Assembly: GCA_035559535.1 (NCBI GenBank)
Contig: DATMBG010000022.1
Coordinates: forward strand, 285,980-349,979
Direction: 5' to 3'
Length of the DNA stretch: 64,000 bases
DNA from: Candidatus Limnocylindrales bacterium
Lineage (GTDB): Bacteria; Moduliflexota; Moduliflexia; Moduliflexales; JAUQPW01
Program-made: the position numbers and the translations under genes
Notes under the pieces: model-generated
Databases searched by the model: none
The model's input: the letters and a program-made list of their open reading frames with translations, nothing else
Told to the model about the DNA's origin: nothing
In this document: positions 38,309 through 47,475 of the stretch, piece by piece
Layout of the letters: each line of letters opens with the position of its first letter
Numbering within the stretch: position 1 is the first letter of the stretch

Positions 38309-39160
38309 TTATTTTCTTCTTCGGCTACCGAACACAGGTTGCTCTGGCTCACGGGAGCGTGGTGTCGGAATATACTCCACCGAGGGACGCCGTTGGGCCG
38401 TTTGGGGATAGAGTGCCATAATCTGATAGACCTGTTTGGGCATATTGGTACTGACCGGTAGACCGAGCTCTTGGGCTTCACGAACCGTGATGGGATAATC
38501 ATGGGTGAAAACCCCGGTCGCCAGCGTCGTGGCCACCCGTTCTGCCTGCTGTTCACCCATTTTCTCCCTCAGTAATTCCATTACCATTGCTTTTACCTGC
38601 CGAATAGCCTTCTCGGCAATATCGGCCATGATTAACGTATTATCTTCTATCTCTTCGATGGGTTTTCGCTCCAGCACTTTCAGGATGGAAGCAGCAGGTT
38701 GCTGGCCGAGTTGGGGATCAACGGGTCCCAGAACGGCATTATTATCCATGACAATCTCGTCGGCAGCCAAAGCAATGAGGGTACCCCCTGACATGGCATA
38801 ATGGGGTACAAACGCGGTCACCTTGGCCGGGTGCTGCTGTAAAGCATAGGCTATTTGTTCTGCCGCCAGGACTAACCCTCCAGGCGTATGGATGATCAGA
38901 TCAATGGGCACATCGGGATCGGTCAGTTTAATAGCACGCAGGATGGCTTCGGAGTCATCAATATCGATATATCGTACGAGGGGAAATCCCAGGAAACTCA
39001 TGGTTTCCTGCCGATGAATCAGGGCAATTACCCGGCTGTTTCTTTCACGTTCCAGGCGCTCCAGCATCCGTAACCTCTCCATCTCCAGCATCTTCTGGCG
39101 AATGACCGGTTGCAGGGATGAAATAATAAAGAAAATCCACAGCAGAGAAAAAAAGTCCAT
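38309..39160 (-). CDS. Membrane-anchored ClpP/crotonase-fold serine protease (SDH/SppA-like)
   Basis: A 283-residue protein of the serine dehydrogenase proteinase family (SDH_protease, PF01972), relatives of the NfeD-linked and SppA proteases. An N-terminal helix (MDFFSLLWIFFIISSL) anchors it. The ClpP-like core has IIHTPGGLVLAAEQIA and the nucleophile Ser in HYAMSGGTLIALAADEIVM, followed by LGPVDPQLG. Its function is presumably quality control of membrane or envelope proteins. It lies 27 bases downstream of a rhomboid protease gene on the same strand, so the pair may act together. Confidence 0.88.
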   Translation of the reverse strand: MDFFSLLWIFFIISSLQPVIRQKMLEMERLRMLERLERERNSRVIALIHRQETMSFLGFPLVRYIDIDDSEAILRAIKLTDPDVPIDLIIHTPGGLVLAAEQIAYALQQHPAKVTAFVPHYAMSGGTLIALAADEIVMDNNAVLGPVDPQLGQQPAASILKVLERKPIEEIEDNTLIMADIAEKAIRQVKAMVMELLREKMGEQQAERVATTLATGVFTHDYPITVREAQELGLPVSTNMPKQVYQIMALYPQTAQRRPSVEYIPTPRSREPEQPVFGSRRRK

Positions 39161-39187
39161 AAAACATCCCCTCCTTTTGGATTTACT

Positions 39188-39883
39188 CTACCAGGGAAAA
39201 TATTCGTCGGCATAGACACGACGAATGTAACGATGGGATACAAACGGGCGTACCAACACGAGTCCGGTCAGGAAACCTCCGACATGGGCCCACCAGGCAA
39301 CGCCACCAAACGCCTGCACTCCAGCTACAATGGTTAAAATACCATTGAGTAACTGGGACACAAACCAGAACCCGAGATAAAATACCGCCGGGATTTCGAC
39401 AAACCAGGGTAAAAAGAACAACGGCACCAGGGTAATCACACGGGCAGTTGGAAAGAGTATCAGATAAGCCGCCAGTACCCCGCTGATTGCTCCACTTGCT
39501 CCCACGGTGGGGATAAGGGAGTTTGGGTTGAATGCAATATGAACAAAGGCCGCCGCGAGACCACAGAGCAGATAAAACAGGAGGTAGCGACCACTTCCCA
39601 TCCGATCTTCCACATTGTCTCCAAAAATATAAAGGGCCATCATGTTGCTAATCAGATGGGCCCATCCACCATGAAGAAACATAGAAGTTAATAAGGTGAA
39701 GAATTCAAACGGACTGGGATAAGCTAATAAACGCGCAGGAACCAGGCTAAAAATGGTGACATAAACTTCGGCGAGAGGCCCTAAAGACAGCAGAACGAAG
39801 AAAATAAAAACATTAATCGCAATAAGCGTCCAGTTCACTACAGGAAAAGACCTGGACTGGACTGTATCTTGCAACGGGAACAT
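39188..39883 (-). CDS. Rhomboid-family intramembrane serine protease
   Basis: Rhomboids cleave transmembrane segments inside the bilayer. This 231-residue protein has about six membrane helices. Catalytic Ser lies in VGASGAISGVLAAY and catalytic His in WWAHVGGFLTG; GWAHLISNMMALYIFG carries the HxxxN motif. Loop 1 has the usual conserved residues (MFLHGGWAH). It is the first gene of a two-gene run with the SDH-type protease. Confidence 0.92.
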   Translation of the reverse strand: MFPLQDTVQSRSFPVVNWTLIAINVFIFFVLLSLGPLAEVYVTIFSLVPARLLAYPSPFEFFTLLTSMFLHGGWAHLISNMMALYIFGDNVEDRMGSGRYLLFYLLCGLAAAFVHIAFNPNSLIPTVGASGAISGVLAAYLILFPTARVITLVPLFFLPWFVEIPAVFYLGFWFVSQLLNGILTIVAGVQAFGGVAWWAHVGGFLTGLVLVRPFVSHRYIRRVYADEYFPW

Positions 39884-40130
39884 AACCCCTTCACTTTTTA
39901 GAGTTCTGGCAAAGGCTATCCTCTCTTATCCCGGCAGAACTCCCTGCTGGTGGATACACCTTTGCCTTCCATGGGATAATTATACGATCCTCCGATGGGA
40001 TCAGATTTGAACCCTGCTTCTCCATGTGGAAATATCACGAGCTTACCTTATCGAAGGGGGATTAGATAGTCAAGCGAAAACTGTTGGACCAGACAGGAAA
40101 GTCGAAGTTATGAGGAGAGCTGCTTAATTT

Positions 40131-40778
40131 ATGACCGGGCCTATTGCCGTGGAGGAAGCTGAACCGGGAGATACGTTGGAGGTTCGGATCTTGGGCATGA
40201 CCCCAAGACTTCCCTATAGTACCAATATTGCGGCCCATTGGGGCTACCTCTACAAAGACTTTAACACGGAGCGTATTACCATTTATAAATTCGATGTAGG
40301 GACCCGACTCGCTCGAGCCGAGTTTGCTTTTACCTACAAAACGACCCCCAAGTACGACCGACCCGGTCCTATTACCCCTCCAAATCCGGAAGCTCGACAA
40401 AAGGTTCTTCAAGGGGTGGTAGTGCTTTTACGTCCTCACTTCGGCGTTATGGGGGTAGCTCCCAAAGAAAGTGGAAAGATCAATAGTATTCCTCCAGGAG
40501 ATTTCGGGGGAAATATCGACAATTGGAAAATCGGAGCTGGCGCTACCATGTATTATCCGGTCTTTAACAAGGGGGCTAATTTTTATATGGGAGATCCCCA
40601 TATGGCTGAAGGAGATGGTGAACTGAGCGGTACGGCCATCGAAGCCTCGGCCAATGGATGGGTACAGATCTTTGTACGAAAAGATTTTCCCATCACCAAT
40701 CCGATTTTGGAGACTGAGACCCATTGGATCACCCAAAGACCCTATCGGCCAACAGGGGATACCCATTCTGATGGATAG
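40131..40778 (+). pseudogene. Acetamidase/formamidase remnant, truncated at both ends
   Basis: This frame (215 residues) matches the middle and C-terminal parts of the FmdA/AmdA acetamidase/formamidase family: GPIAVEEAEPGDTLEVRI, LRPHFGVMGVAP, IPPGDFGGNIDNW (the catalytic region), and GDPHMAEGDGELSGTAIE. Normal members are 300 residues or more. The N-terminal 60-80 residues are missing upstream, with no in-frame continuation, and the end turns from ETETHWIT into an unrelated tail (QRPYRPTGD), consistent with a frameshift or recombination. It is therefore probably inactive. Confidence 0.75.
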
Positions 40779-40881
40779 ATCGCATTCTATGGCAGGTAAA
40801 GGCCTGGGACCTGGGGTTTTACCTATTTAAAGCTGTGGTCCCGGCTCCTATAAAAAAAGAAAAGTTTTTTCCTTTTTAGCT

Positions 40882-40910
40882 TGACAAACCTCCCAATTGT
40901 GGATATATAT
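40882..40910 (+). promoter_or_regulatory. Sigma-70-type promoter of nrdR-nrdJ
   Basis: TTGACA at 40882-40887 is followed after 17 bases by TATATA (40905-40910), 67 bases before the nrdR ATG. The -10 overlaps the first NrdR box. Confidence 0.7.
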
Positions 40911-40947
40911 TGATATACCAAAACATAGATATACTATATATAGTATA
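40901..40947. promoter_or_regulatory. Tandem NrdR boxes upstream of nrdR
   Basis: ATACTATATATAGTAT (40932-40947) is a perfect palindrome and agrees at 14 of 16 positions with the known NrdR box consensus acaCwAtATaTwGtgt. TGGATATATATTGATA (40901-40916) is a weaker, half-conserved second copy. Their centres are 31 bases apart, about three helical turns, as in known paired NrdR sites. The first copy overlaps the -10 region, so binding should block transcription. Confidence 0.8.
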
Positions 40948-40976
40948 TTTTTTGCCTTTATTCTTTATCCAAAGTT

Positions 40977-41507
40977 ATGAAATGTCCTGTTTGTGAAAAA
41001 GATGAAGATAAGGTGATTGACTCACGTTCGGCCAGGGGGGGGAGTGTCATTCGGCGACGAAGGGAATGCCTGAGTTGTGGTCATCGTTTTACCACGTATG
41101 AGACCATTGAACAGGCCCCTATTTATGTGATCAAAAAAGATGGACGTCGAGAACCCTTTAATAGAGAAAAACTGTTAAGTGGAATTTTGATGGCCTGTAA
41201 GAAGCGTCCGATTCCCATGGAAACTTTAGAAACCATTGTCCAGGAGATTGAGACCAAAATTCATAATAACTTTCCTATCGAAGTACCCAGTCGCGTTATC
41301 GGAGAAATGGTTATGGACAGGCTACAAGAGCTGGATGAAGTCGCCTATGTCCGATTTGCTTCTGTCTACCGACAGTTCAAGAATGCCCAGGAATTCATGG
41401 AGGAATCCGAAGCGGTACAAAAACGGCGAATACAAAAGGAAATGGATAAGTCCCAGTTATGGATATTTAATCAGAAGCCAGAAATCGGAAGTCAGAAGTC
41501 TTTTTGA
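40977..41507 (+). CDS. nrdR: Transcriptional repressor NrdR
   Basis: NrdR represses ribonucleotide reductase genes when dATP is high. The protein has the N-terminal zinc ribbon ([11 protein letters not shown], then [12 protein letters not shown]), the ATP-cone domain ([20 protein letters not shown]) and the usual ending [18 protein letters not shown]. The core spans about 150 residues; the last 25 (to [12 protein letters not shown]) are an odd tail encoded by a word-like repeat. Placed directly upstream of the class II reductase and behind two NrdR boxes, so it should regulate itself and nrdJ. Confidence 0.96.
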   Translation: MKCPVCEKDEDKVIDSRSARGGSVIRRRRECLSCGHRFTTYETIEQAPIYVIKKDGRREPFNREKLLSGILMACKKRPIPMETLETIVQEIETKIHNNFPIEVPSRVIGEMVMDRLQELDEVAYVRFASVYRQFKNAQEFMEESEAVQKRRIQKEMDKSQLWIFNQKPEIGSQKSF

Positions 41508-41530
41508 ATTCTGACTCCTGAGGTCTGATG
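41470..41530. repeat. Word-like repeat forming the nrdR tail (agaagccagaaatc)
   Basis: AGAAGCCAGAAATCGGAAGT and GAATTCTGACTCCTG surround the nrdR stop and encode its last residues. GAAGCCAGAAATC occurs again at 49850-49862 and related words at 26945-26995, so the nrdR tail is probably repeat-derived. Confidence 0.6.
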
Positions 41531-41551
41531 CTTGGGAGAAGAGGGGGTATC

Positions 41552-44329
41552 ATGGAGCCATTCAACAACGGTGCTAAAGGAAACCTAGAAATTCTGAATC
41601 GTTTTACTGCCGGGTCCGTTGGAGAGGGTTTAAAAATCGAAAGGTTTTTTACCAAACCTGGCATTCATCCCTTTGATGAACTGGAATGGGAACTTCGGAC
41701 GGCTCTCATTACCAATGAAAGAGGAGAAAAAATCTTTGAACAAAAAGATGTGGAAGTTCCCAAAACCTGGTCTCAGACGGCTACCAACGTTGTGGTCCAG
41801 AAGTATTTCCATGGTACCCTGGGGACCCCCCAGCGGGAACGAAGTGTGAAAACCTTGATCCACCGGGTAGCCCGTACCCTTACCGACTGGGGAATCCGGG
41901 ATGGATATTTCGCTTCCGACGAAGATGCAGAGGCTTTTTACCAGGAACTATGTCATATTCTGGTCAATCAGAAAGCGGCCTTTAACAGCCCGGTATGGTT
42001 TAATGTGGGGATTGAACTCAAACCTCAGTGCTCGGCATGTTTTATAAATTCGGTGGAAGATACCATGGAATCCATTCTAGATCTGGCCAAGACCGAAGGG
42101 ATGCTTTTCAAGTACGGTTCAGGAACCGGCACGAATTTCTCGACCCTCCGTTCTTCAAAGGAAAGGCTTTCGGGGGGTGGGATACCCAGTGGGCCTGTTT
42201 CCTTTATGCGCGGATATGATGCCTTCGCGGGGGTCATCAAAAGTGGAGGGAAAACCCGAAGGGCAGCCAAAATGGTGATCCTTAACATCGACCACCCGGA
42301 TATTGTAGAATTCATTAACTGTAAGGCCAACGAAGAAAAAAAGGCCTGGGCGCTTATTGAAGCAGGATACAGTGGAGATTTCAATGTTCCAGGAGGGGCG
42401 TACGATAGTGTTGCTTTCCAGAATGCTAATCACAGTGTTCGGGTTACCGATGAGTTCATGCGGGCGGTTTTAGAAGATAAAGAATGGAAGACCCGGGCGG
42501 TAACCACAGGCCAGATCATAGATACTTATAAGGCTCGGGATCTTATGCGGATGATTGTAGAATCAGCGTATATTTGCGGGGATCCAGGTTTACAATTTGA
42601 TACCACCATCAACGACTGGCATACCTGCCCGAATACAGGCCGGATTAATGCCAGCAACCCCTGCTCGGAATATATGCATCTAGATGATAGCGCCTGTAAT
42701 CTCTCTTCCCTGAATCTCATGAAGTTCCGAAAGGACAACGGAGAATTCGATATCGAAGCTTTTCGCCATGCGGTAGATATCATGATCCTGGCCCAGGATA
42801 TCATTGTAGATAATGCCAGCTATCCTACTCCGAAAATTGACAAAAATGCCAAAGCTTACCGGCAGTTAGGATTGGGGTATGCGAATCTGGGGGCTCTCCT
42901 GATGGCCCGTGGACTACCCTATGATAGCGATGAGGGGAGGGCTTATGCTGCGACGATTACGGCGCTTATGTGTGGGGAAGCCTATCGGATGTCGTCGATC
43001 CTTGCAGGGCGAATCGGTCCCTTTGAAGGGTATGCCAAAAATCGGGAACCCATGCTCCGGGTTATCCAAAAACACCGGGAACATGTAGACAAAATTGATC
43101 GGTCTTTGGTACCCCATGAACTCTGGATGGCCGCAAAAGAGGTCTGGGATGAGGCTTATCTCCTGGGGAGTGAGTATGGTTATCGAAACTCCCAGGTTAC
43201 TGTGCTGGCACCTACAGGAACCATCGCGTTCCTCATGGATTGTGATACTACCGGTATAGAACCGGATATCAGCCTGGTTAAATATAAAAAGTTGGTCGGT
43301 GGCGGACTCCTCAAAATCGTCAATCGAACGGTTCCAGAAGCCTTGAAAAAACTCGGATACTCTGCAAACCAGATCCAGGCCATCTTACAATACATTGACC
43401 AAAACGATACCATTGAAGGGGCTCCGGAGCTAAAACCAGAACATCTGCCGGTTTTCGATTGTGCTTTCAAACCCTTAAAAGGAACCCGCTCCATCCACTA
43501 TAACGGGCATATTAAAATGATGGCAGCCGTTCAACCTTTCATCAGCGGGGCTATCAGCAAAACGGTTAATATGCCCCATGAAGCAACCCCCGAAGACATC
43601 TGGCAGGTATACATGGATGCCTGGAAGCTAGGGTTAAAAGCCATTGCTATTTATCGGGATGGATGCAAGCGGACCCAGCCTTTAAGTACTTCCAAGGGAA
43701 GTCCGGGGACTAAAACCCTGAGTCCTGAGCCAAAATTAAGTTCACAACTCACTGATTTCAAGCCGGTCCGTAGGCGGCTCCCGGATGAAAGGAAGGCGAT
43801 CACCCATAAGTTCAGCGTTGCAGGCCATGAGGGGTATATCACAGTGGGTATGTATGAAGACGGGAAACCCGGAGAAATCTTTATTGTTATGTCTAAGGAA
43901 GGATCTACCATCTCAGGGCTCATGGATGCCTTTGCGACCGCTATCTCCATAGCTCTCCAGTATGGGGTCCCCTTAGAAGTTTTGGTGAACAAATTCAGTC
44001 ATATGCGGTTCGAACCTTCTGGATATACAGGGAATAAGCAGATCCCCATTGCTAAATCCATCATGGACTACATCTTCCGATGGTTGGCCTTAAAGTTCTT
44101 ACCGGAAAAGGCAGAAGCCCAGGTGTTAGAACCGTCTACTCCTAAATCCTTGAGCAACGGCACCCCAGGTTCTGAAACTCTAGATGAAGAACGTCGGGGT
44201 ATACTGGAAAAACAGATTTTCCAAACTCAGGCCGATGCACCCCTTTGCAGTGATTGTGGTTGCTTGATGGTCAGAAACGGTTCCTGCTACAAATGTCTGA
44301 ATTGTGGAGCAACCAGCGGCTGTTCATAA
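41552..44329 (+). CDS. nrdJ: Adenosylcobalamin-dependent (class II) ribonucleoside-diphosphate reductase
   Basis: This enzyme reduces ribonucleotides to deoxyribonucleotides using adenosylcobalamin, independent of oxygen. About 925 residues. Motifs: FNSPVWFNVG near the N-terminus, ACFINSVEDTMESIL, KYGSGTGTNFSTLR, the catalytic triad in NPCSEYMHLDDSACNLSS (Cys and Glu), and TGIEPDISLV. The C-terminal zinc ribbon (CSDCGCLMVRNGSCYKCLNCG) follows a linker (residues 715-750) of low complexity. I start at the ATG at 41552, which has AGAGGGGG before it; the longer frame from 41528 is repeat-derived. It follows nrdR in one operon behind paired NrdR boxes. Confidence 0.95.
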   Translation: MEPFNNGAKGNLEILNRFTAGSVGEGLKIERFFTKPGIHPFDELEWELRTALITNERGEKIFEQKDVEVPKTWSQTATNVVVQKYFHGTLGTPQRERSVKTLIHRVARTLTDWGIRDGYFASDEDAEAFYQELCHILVNQKAAFNSPVWFNVGIELKPQCSACFINSVEDTMESILDLAKTEGMLFKYGSGTGTNFSTLRSSKERLSGGGIPSGPVSFMRGYDAFAGVIKSGGKTRRAAKMVILNIDHPDIVEFINCKANEEKKAWALIEAGYSGDFNVPGGAYDSVAFQNANHSVRVTDEFMRAVLEDKEWKTRAVTTGQIIDTYKARDLMRMIVESAYICGDPGLQFDTTINDWHTCPNTGRINASNPCSEYMHLDDSACNLSSLNLMKFRKDNGEFDIEAFRHAVDIMILAQDIIVDNASYPTPKIDKNAKAYRQLGLGYANLGALLMARGLPYDSDEGRAYAATITALMCGEAYRMSSILAGRIGPFEGYAKNREPMLRVIQKHREHVDKIDRSLVPHELWMAAKEVWDEAYLLGSEYGYRNSQVTVLAPTGTIAFLMDCDTTGIEPDISLVKYKKLVGGGLLKIVNRTVPEALKKLGYSANQIQAILQYIDQNDTIEGAPELKPEHLPVFDCAFKPLKGTRSIHYNGHIKMMAAVQPFISGAISKTVNMPHEATPEDIWQVYMDAWKLGLKAIAIYRDGCKRTQPLSTSKGSPGTKTLSPEPKLSSQLTDFKPVRRRLPDERKAITHKFSVAGHEGYITVGMYEDGKPGEIFIVMSKEGSTISGLMDAFATAISIALQYGVPLEVLVNKFSHMRFEPSGYTGNKQIPIAKSIMDYIFRWLALKFLPEKAEAQVLEPSTPKSLSNGTPGSETLDEERRGILEKQIFQTQADAPLCSDCGCLMVRNGSCYKCLNCGATSGCS

Positions 44330-44344
44330 CTATTGATTTTATTT

Positions 44345-44431
44345 ATCCCTGCTTGTGGGGGGCGCGTCCCTCTGTCCCTGCATCCCTTGGTCTCTGCGTC
44401 CCCCTGTCCCTCTATCCAAGGTCCCCGTGTC
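44345..44431. repeat. GC-rich word-like repeat (tccctctgtccctgcatccc)
   Basis: CGTCCCTCTGTCCCTGCATC, TCTGCGTCCCCCTGTCCCTC and CCCCGTGTCTTA recall the words of 31740-31880 and 49451-49600. It lies between the converging nrdJ and MBL-fold genes; no perfect hairpin is present. Confidence 0.5.
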
Positions 44432-45205
44432 TTAATAGGATGGGTAGCCTAAAACCAGAATCTCCGTACTTGCCGGTAAAGTGGCCTTGCGAACCTCAAG
44501 GGTTGAACTTTTGACCTTACGTACCGGATACTTATCTCCCACAAAAGAAATAAAGTTGTCGATCATACCTTTAAAATCATACTGCATCGGAATAACCACC
44601 CGGGGTTTCAATTGTTCAATCACGGTTAAGACATCCCTATGACTCATTGTCCAGCTTCCATCTACTGAAATAAGAACAATATCAATTCTCCCTAAGGTTT
44701 TAATCTGTTCTTCGTTTAGAGGATGCCCCAAATTACCCAGGTGGGCAATACAGACCTCTCCTATTTCAAAGACAAAAATCGAATTAACCCCCAACCCTCC
44801 CCCGGTCCTGGTATAAACATTAAAGATCCGTATATCCTTGATTTTCTCATCGATCTTATTCCATTCCCCTTGGGGATTTACCCCCAAGAGCTGAATGGGA
44901 TTCCCTTTGACTGCTTTTGTATTATCGTGGGCATGATGAAGATTGCTCACTGTAACAATATCCGGAGGGGTATCCGGAACATAGGGTAGAAAAGGATCTG
45001 TCAAAACCGTTGTACCCTCTGGCGAAGTAATCAAAAAGCTAGAATGCCCCAGCCGTTGAATAAGCACAGAGTTTGCGTTTACCAGTGTATAGTTAACCGG
45101 AATGACCCGGTCACGGACCATTTCTAAATCACAACCCGCAAACGCCTGGGGCAGAAAAGTCAGGGTGAAAATCAAAGAAATAAAAAAGAACAGGTTCTTT
45201 TCCAT
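44432..45205 (-). CDS. Exported MBL-fold metallohydrolase
   Basis: A 257-residue metallo-beta-lactamase-fold protein with a signal peptide (residues 1-23, KNLFFFISLIFTLTFLPQAFA). The metal motif SNLHHAHDN resembles HxHxDH, with HLGNLGHPL further on, in the pattern of the YtkL/UlaG-type L-ascorbate-lactonase and related hydrolases. A Cys at position 25 (AFAGC) could instead be a lipobox. It is exported or membrane-attached, so an extracytoplasmic hydrolase, substrate unknown. It is alone on its strand. Confidence 0.8.
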   Translation of the reverse strand: MEKNLFFFISLIFTLTFLPQAFAGCDLEMVRDRVIPVNYTLVNANSVLIQRLGHSSFLITSPEGTTVLTDPFLPYVPDTPPDIVTVSNLHHAHDNTKAVKGNPIQLLGVNPQGEWNKIDEKIKDIRIFNVYTRTGGGLGVNSIFVFEIGEVCIAHLGNLGHPLNEEQIKTLGRIDIVLISVDGSWTMSHRDVLTVIEQLKPRVVIPMQYDFKGMIDNFISFVGDKYPVRKVKSSTLEVRKATLPASTEILVLGYPSY

Positions 45206-45823
45206 GAAAACTTACCTCCCACCTGTTGAACTAAACTTATTTTAAAAATCTGATGATATTTTCTATAAAGAAATCCTCCTTATTTGAGATTGTCAAGATT
45301 GTCAAGGAACTTCTCCGAGTTTAAAGTAAAGAACAGGGGGGTAAAGAAAGACGTTTCTATCGCATCCTACCCAACCGGACTGATGTATCTTTAATGAATT
45401 GAGACGTCCTTCTGACCCCTTTAGAAGGACCAGAAAGGGGTTAAATAAAACCCCACCAGATGCCGTATTTTACGAAAGAAACTCCAACAGGGATACGTTA
45501 GGGAGATTTAACCCTCTTAATAAATTCTACTGAAGATATTCGTAAAAGCCTTCCAGTACTCTGTTAATCCAGGTTTTCCACCTTTTTATTTAGGCTCCCG
45601 GTCCCCATCCCGGCCCCTTGTATTTTTCATTCTCCCCAGGCACAGAACTTGCTCCCTTAATCTTTAGAGTTTGTAGTGGGTAGAGCGGTTTTAAGCCTGA
45701 TATTCGGGTTATTGTAAACCGATGGATAACAGATTCAGTCCGGATAAAAACTTTGACCCGGATTGGGAAGGATAGAACCCTCAAGAGGATAGAAAGTTAA
45801 ATCCCAAAAGGAGGGAAGGTAAT
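45206..45823. other. Gene-free spacer
   Basis: The 618-base spacer between diverging genes has no protein-like frame or recognisable RNA. GATTGTCAA is repeated twice at about 45287-45305. Confidence 0.4.
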
Positions 45824-46282
45824 ATGAATGCCATTCAATTACTTACCGAGGACCATAACAAAGTAACCGGCTTATTCGATGAATATGAAGCAACAGACGA
45901 TATAAATCGGAAGAAGGAAATTGCCGAGAAGGTTTTTATGGAGCTTGAAGTTCACTCTAAAATCGAAGAAGAGATCTTTTATCCGGCCGTAAGGTCGAAA
46001 ACGGATGAGGAAGGTAAGTCTCTGATTTCTGAGAGTATTGAAGAACACCAGAGGGTTAAAGACCTCATTCAAGAACTTCGGGACCTTGATCCTGAAAAGG
46101 ATGAATTTGATGATAAATTCGACGAGCTTATAGATAACGTCGAGCACCATGTGGATGAAGAAGAAAGCGAAGTGTTTTCTAAGGCCGAAGAGTATTTCGG
46201 TAACGAGCTGGATCGTTTAGGCTCAGAAATGGAAACCCGCAAGGAACAACTTATGACTTCCCCTCGCTATATATCTTCTTAA
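45824..46282 (+). CDS. Hemerythrin HHE-domain protein
   Basis: A 152-residue four-helix protein with the HHE pattern for a di-iron site: EDHNKV (His), VHSKIEEEIFYP (His, Glu), ESIEEHQRVK (His), and VEHHVDEEESEVF (two His, Glu). Such proteins bind oxygen or sense NO, or store iron. Good ribosome-binding site AAAAGGAGGGAAG before the ATG. It heads a row of stress-type genes and is followed by a hairpin (46310-46359). Confidence 0.9.
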   Translation: MNAIQLLTEDHNKVTGLFDEYEATDDINRKKEIAEKVFMELEVHSKIEEEIFYPAVRSKTDEEGKSLISESIEEHQRVKDLIQELRDLDPEKDEFDDKFDELIDNVEHHVDEEESEVFSKAEEYFGNELDRLGSEMETRKEQLMTSPRYISS

Positions 46283-46309
46283 ACGTGAAAAGGTTTTTTA
46301 AGAGTGGAA

Positions 46310-46359
46310 AAAGATCAAGACCGGAAGGTAAGTCTTCCTACCCTGTGGTCTTGATCTTT
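46310..46359 (+). terminator. Hairpin after the hemerythrin gene
   Basis: AAAGATCAAGACC (46310-46322) pairs perfectly with GGTCTTGATCTTT (46347-46359). A second stem GGAAG/CTTCC lies inside. It follows the hemerythrin stop by 27 bases and precedes the next gene, consistent with a terminator, with a modest T run (GTTCTTT) after it. Confidence 0.65.
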
Positions 46360-46454
46360 GTTCTTTAGGTTCAGGCCCTTTTTCAGAGTTATAAACTCTA
46401 GCTCCTCAGACTCTCTGGTAACCCACCCCATGAAGAAAGAAAAGGAGATCTTAT

Positions 46455-47228
46455 ATGAAAACCGTGGTTGGAATTTTTACTTCACATTCCGATGCCAAAC
46501 AGGCCGCCGAACGTTTACGATCGGTGGGCATCTCAAAGGATCGTATTAACTTTCTGATTCCGGGCTCTTCTGGAAAAGAGCCTCAGACAATCCCAATTAC
46601 AGAAACAGAACAACCTGGGATAGGCAAAGCTATCGGCAGTGTAGTTGGGGGGGCTGTAGGTGCCGGTGCAGGTCTGGCTATTCCGGCTTTCTTTTTACCG
46701 GGAGTCGGTCCCGTTATTGCCCTGGGATTTATTACCTCGGCTCTTTTAGGTACCGGTGGTGCCATTGGTGGAGCAATGGTCGGAGGGGCTTTGGAAGATT
46801 ACCTTGCCCAGGGATTACCTAAAGACGAGTTATTTCTCTACGAAGATGCATTGAGACGAGGCCGTACCGTCTTGATGGCCCTTGTGGAAGAGGAGACCCA
46901 GGTGGAAACAGTCCGTGATATCCTCACACAGATCGGAGCAGAAAGTCTCGATTCGGCCCGTGAGGATTGGTGGATAGGACTCCGCCATGCTGAAGAATTA
47001 TCTTACACGGCCCAGGGTGGAAATTTTAAACGAGATGAACAGAGTTATCGGCGTGGTTTCGAAGCTGCTTTACATGTAGAAACCCGGGGTAAGCCTTATG
47101 AAGAGGTCCTAGACTATCTCCAGAAGCATGATCCAGGTCTGTATCAAGAAGAAGCTTTTCGCCGTGGATATGAACGTGGTCGGGCTTATTATCAAGACTT
47201 AAGGGAAAGGTATCAAAGCAAGGATTAA
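46455..47228 (+). CDS. General-stress-protein-like protein with glycine-zipper membrane segment
   Basis: A 257-residue protein. Residues 1-45 match the YflT/general stress 17M fold (VVGIFTSHSDAKQAAERLRS). Residues 55-110 form a hydrophobic, glycine-zipper region (IGKAIGSVVGGAVGAGAGLA and a second stretch, GTGGAIGGAMVGGALEDYL) that may insert into the membrane. The C-terminal 140 residues are charged and helical, with tandem short repeats (RGFEAALHVETRGK, RGYERGRAYYQDL). Ribosome-binding site AAAGGAGATC. Probably part of the hemerythrin stress group; exact role unknown. Confidence 0.75.
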   Translation: MKTVVGIFTSHSDAKQAAERLRSVGISKDRINFLIPGSSGKEPQTIPITETEQPGIGKAIGSVVGGAVGAGAGLAIPAFFLPGVGPVIALGFITSALLGTGGAIGGAMVGGALEDYLAQGLPKDELFLYEDALRRGRTVLMALVEEETQVETVRDILTQIGAESLDSAREDWWIGLRHAEELSYTAQGGNFKRDEQSYRRGFEAALHVETRGKPYEEVLDYLQKHDPGLYQEEAFRRGYERGRAYYQDLRERYQSKD

Positions 47229-47297
47229 TCTTTTGTACGTTGTCTGTTGTCTATGAAGAGGTAACGTACAACGGATAATGGATAATGGACCAAAAGA

Positions 47298-47450
47298 ATG
47301 GCGTCAAGAGATATAAAACCTACAGTTAACCGGGATATTTCAGGTATCCACCCGGAGGGGGAGCAATCTAACCCAGGTACTAATCCCGGTGGGGATATAG
47401 AAGAAACAGACCTTATAACGGATCCGGGATACTTCTCTCATTCGTTATGA
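47298..47450 (+). CDS. Possible 50-residue hydrophilic protein
   Basis: The frame starts at ATG 47298 and ends with TGA at 47450. It codes for a short acidic, Gly-rich peptide beginning MASRDIKPTVNRDISGIHP and ending ITDPGYFSHSL. Codon content looks plausible, but no ribosome-binding site precedes it and I recognise no family. It sits between two members of the stress group and may be a degraded gene. Confidence 0.3.
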   Translation: MASRDIKPTVNRDISGIHPEGEQSNPGTNPGGDIEETDLITDPGYFSHSL

Positions 47451-47475
47451 AAATGGGCAACCCCTGAAAGCCAAA

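Noticed and set aside
41528..44329. B12 riboswitch in front of the class II reductase
   Set aside because: The leader before nrdR and the gap between nrdR and nrdJ are too short and show no B12-box; regulation by NrdR boxes is evident instead.
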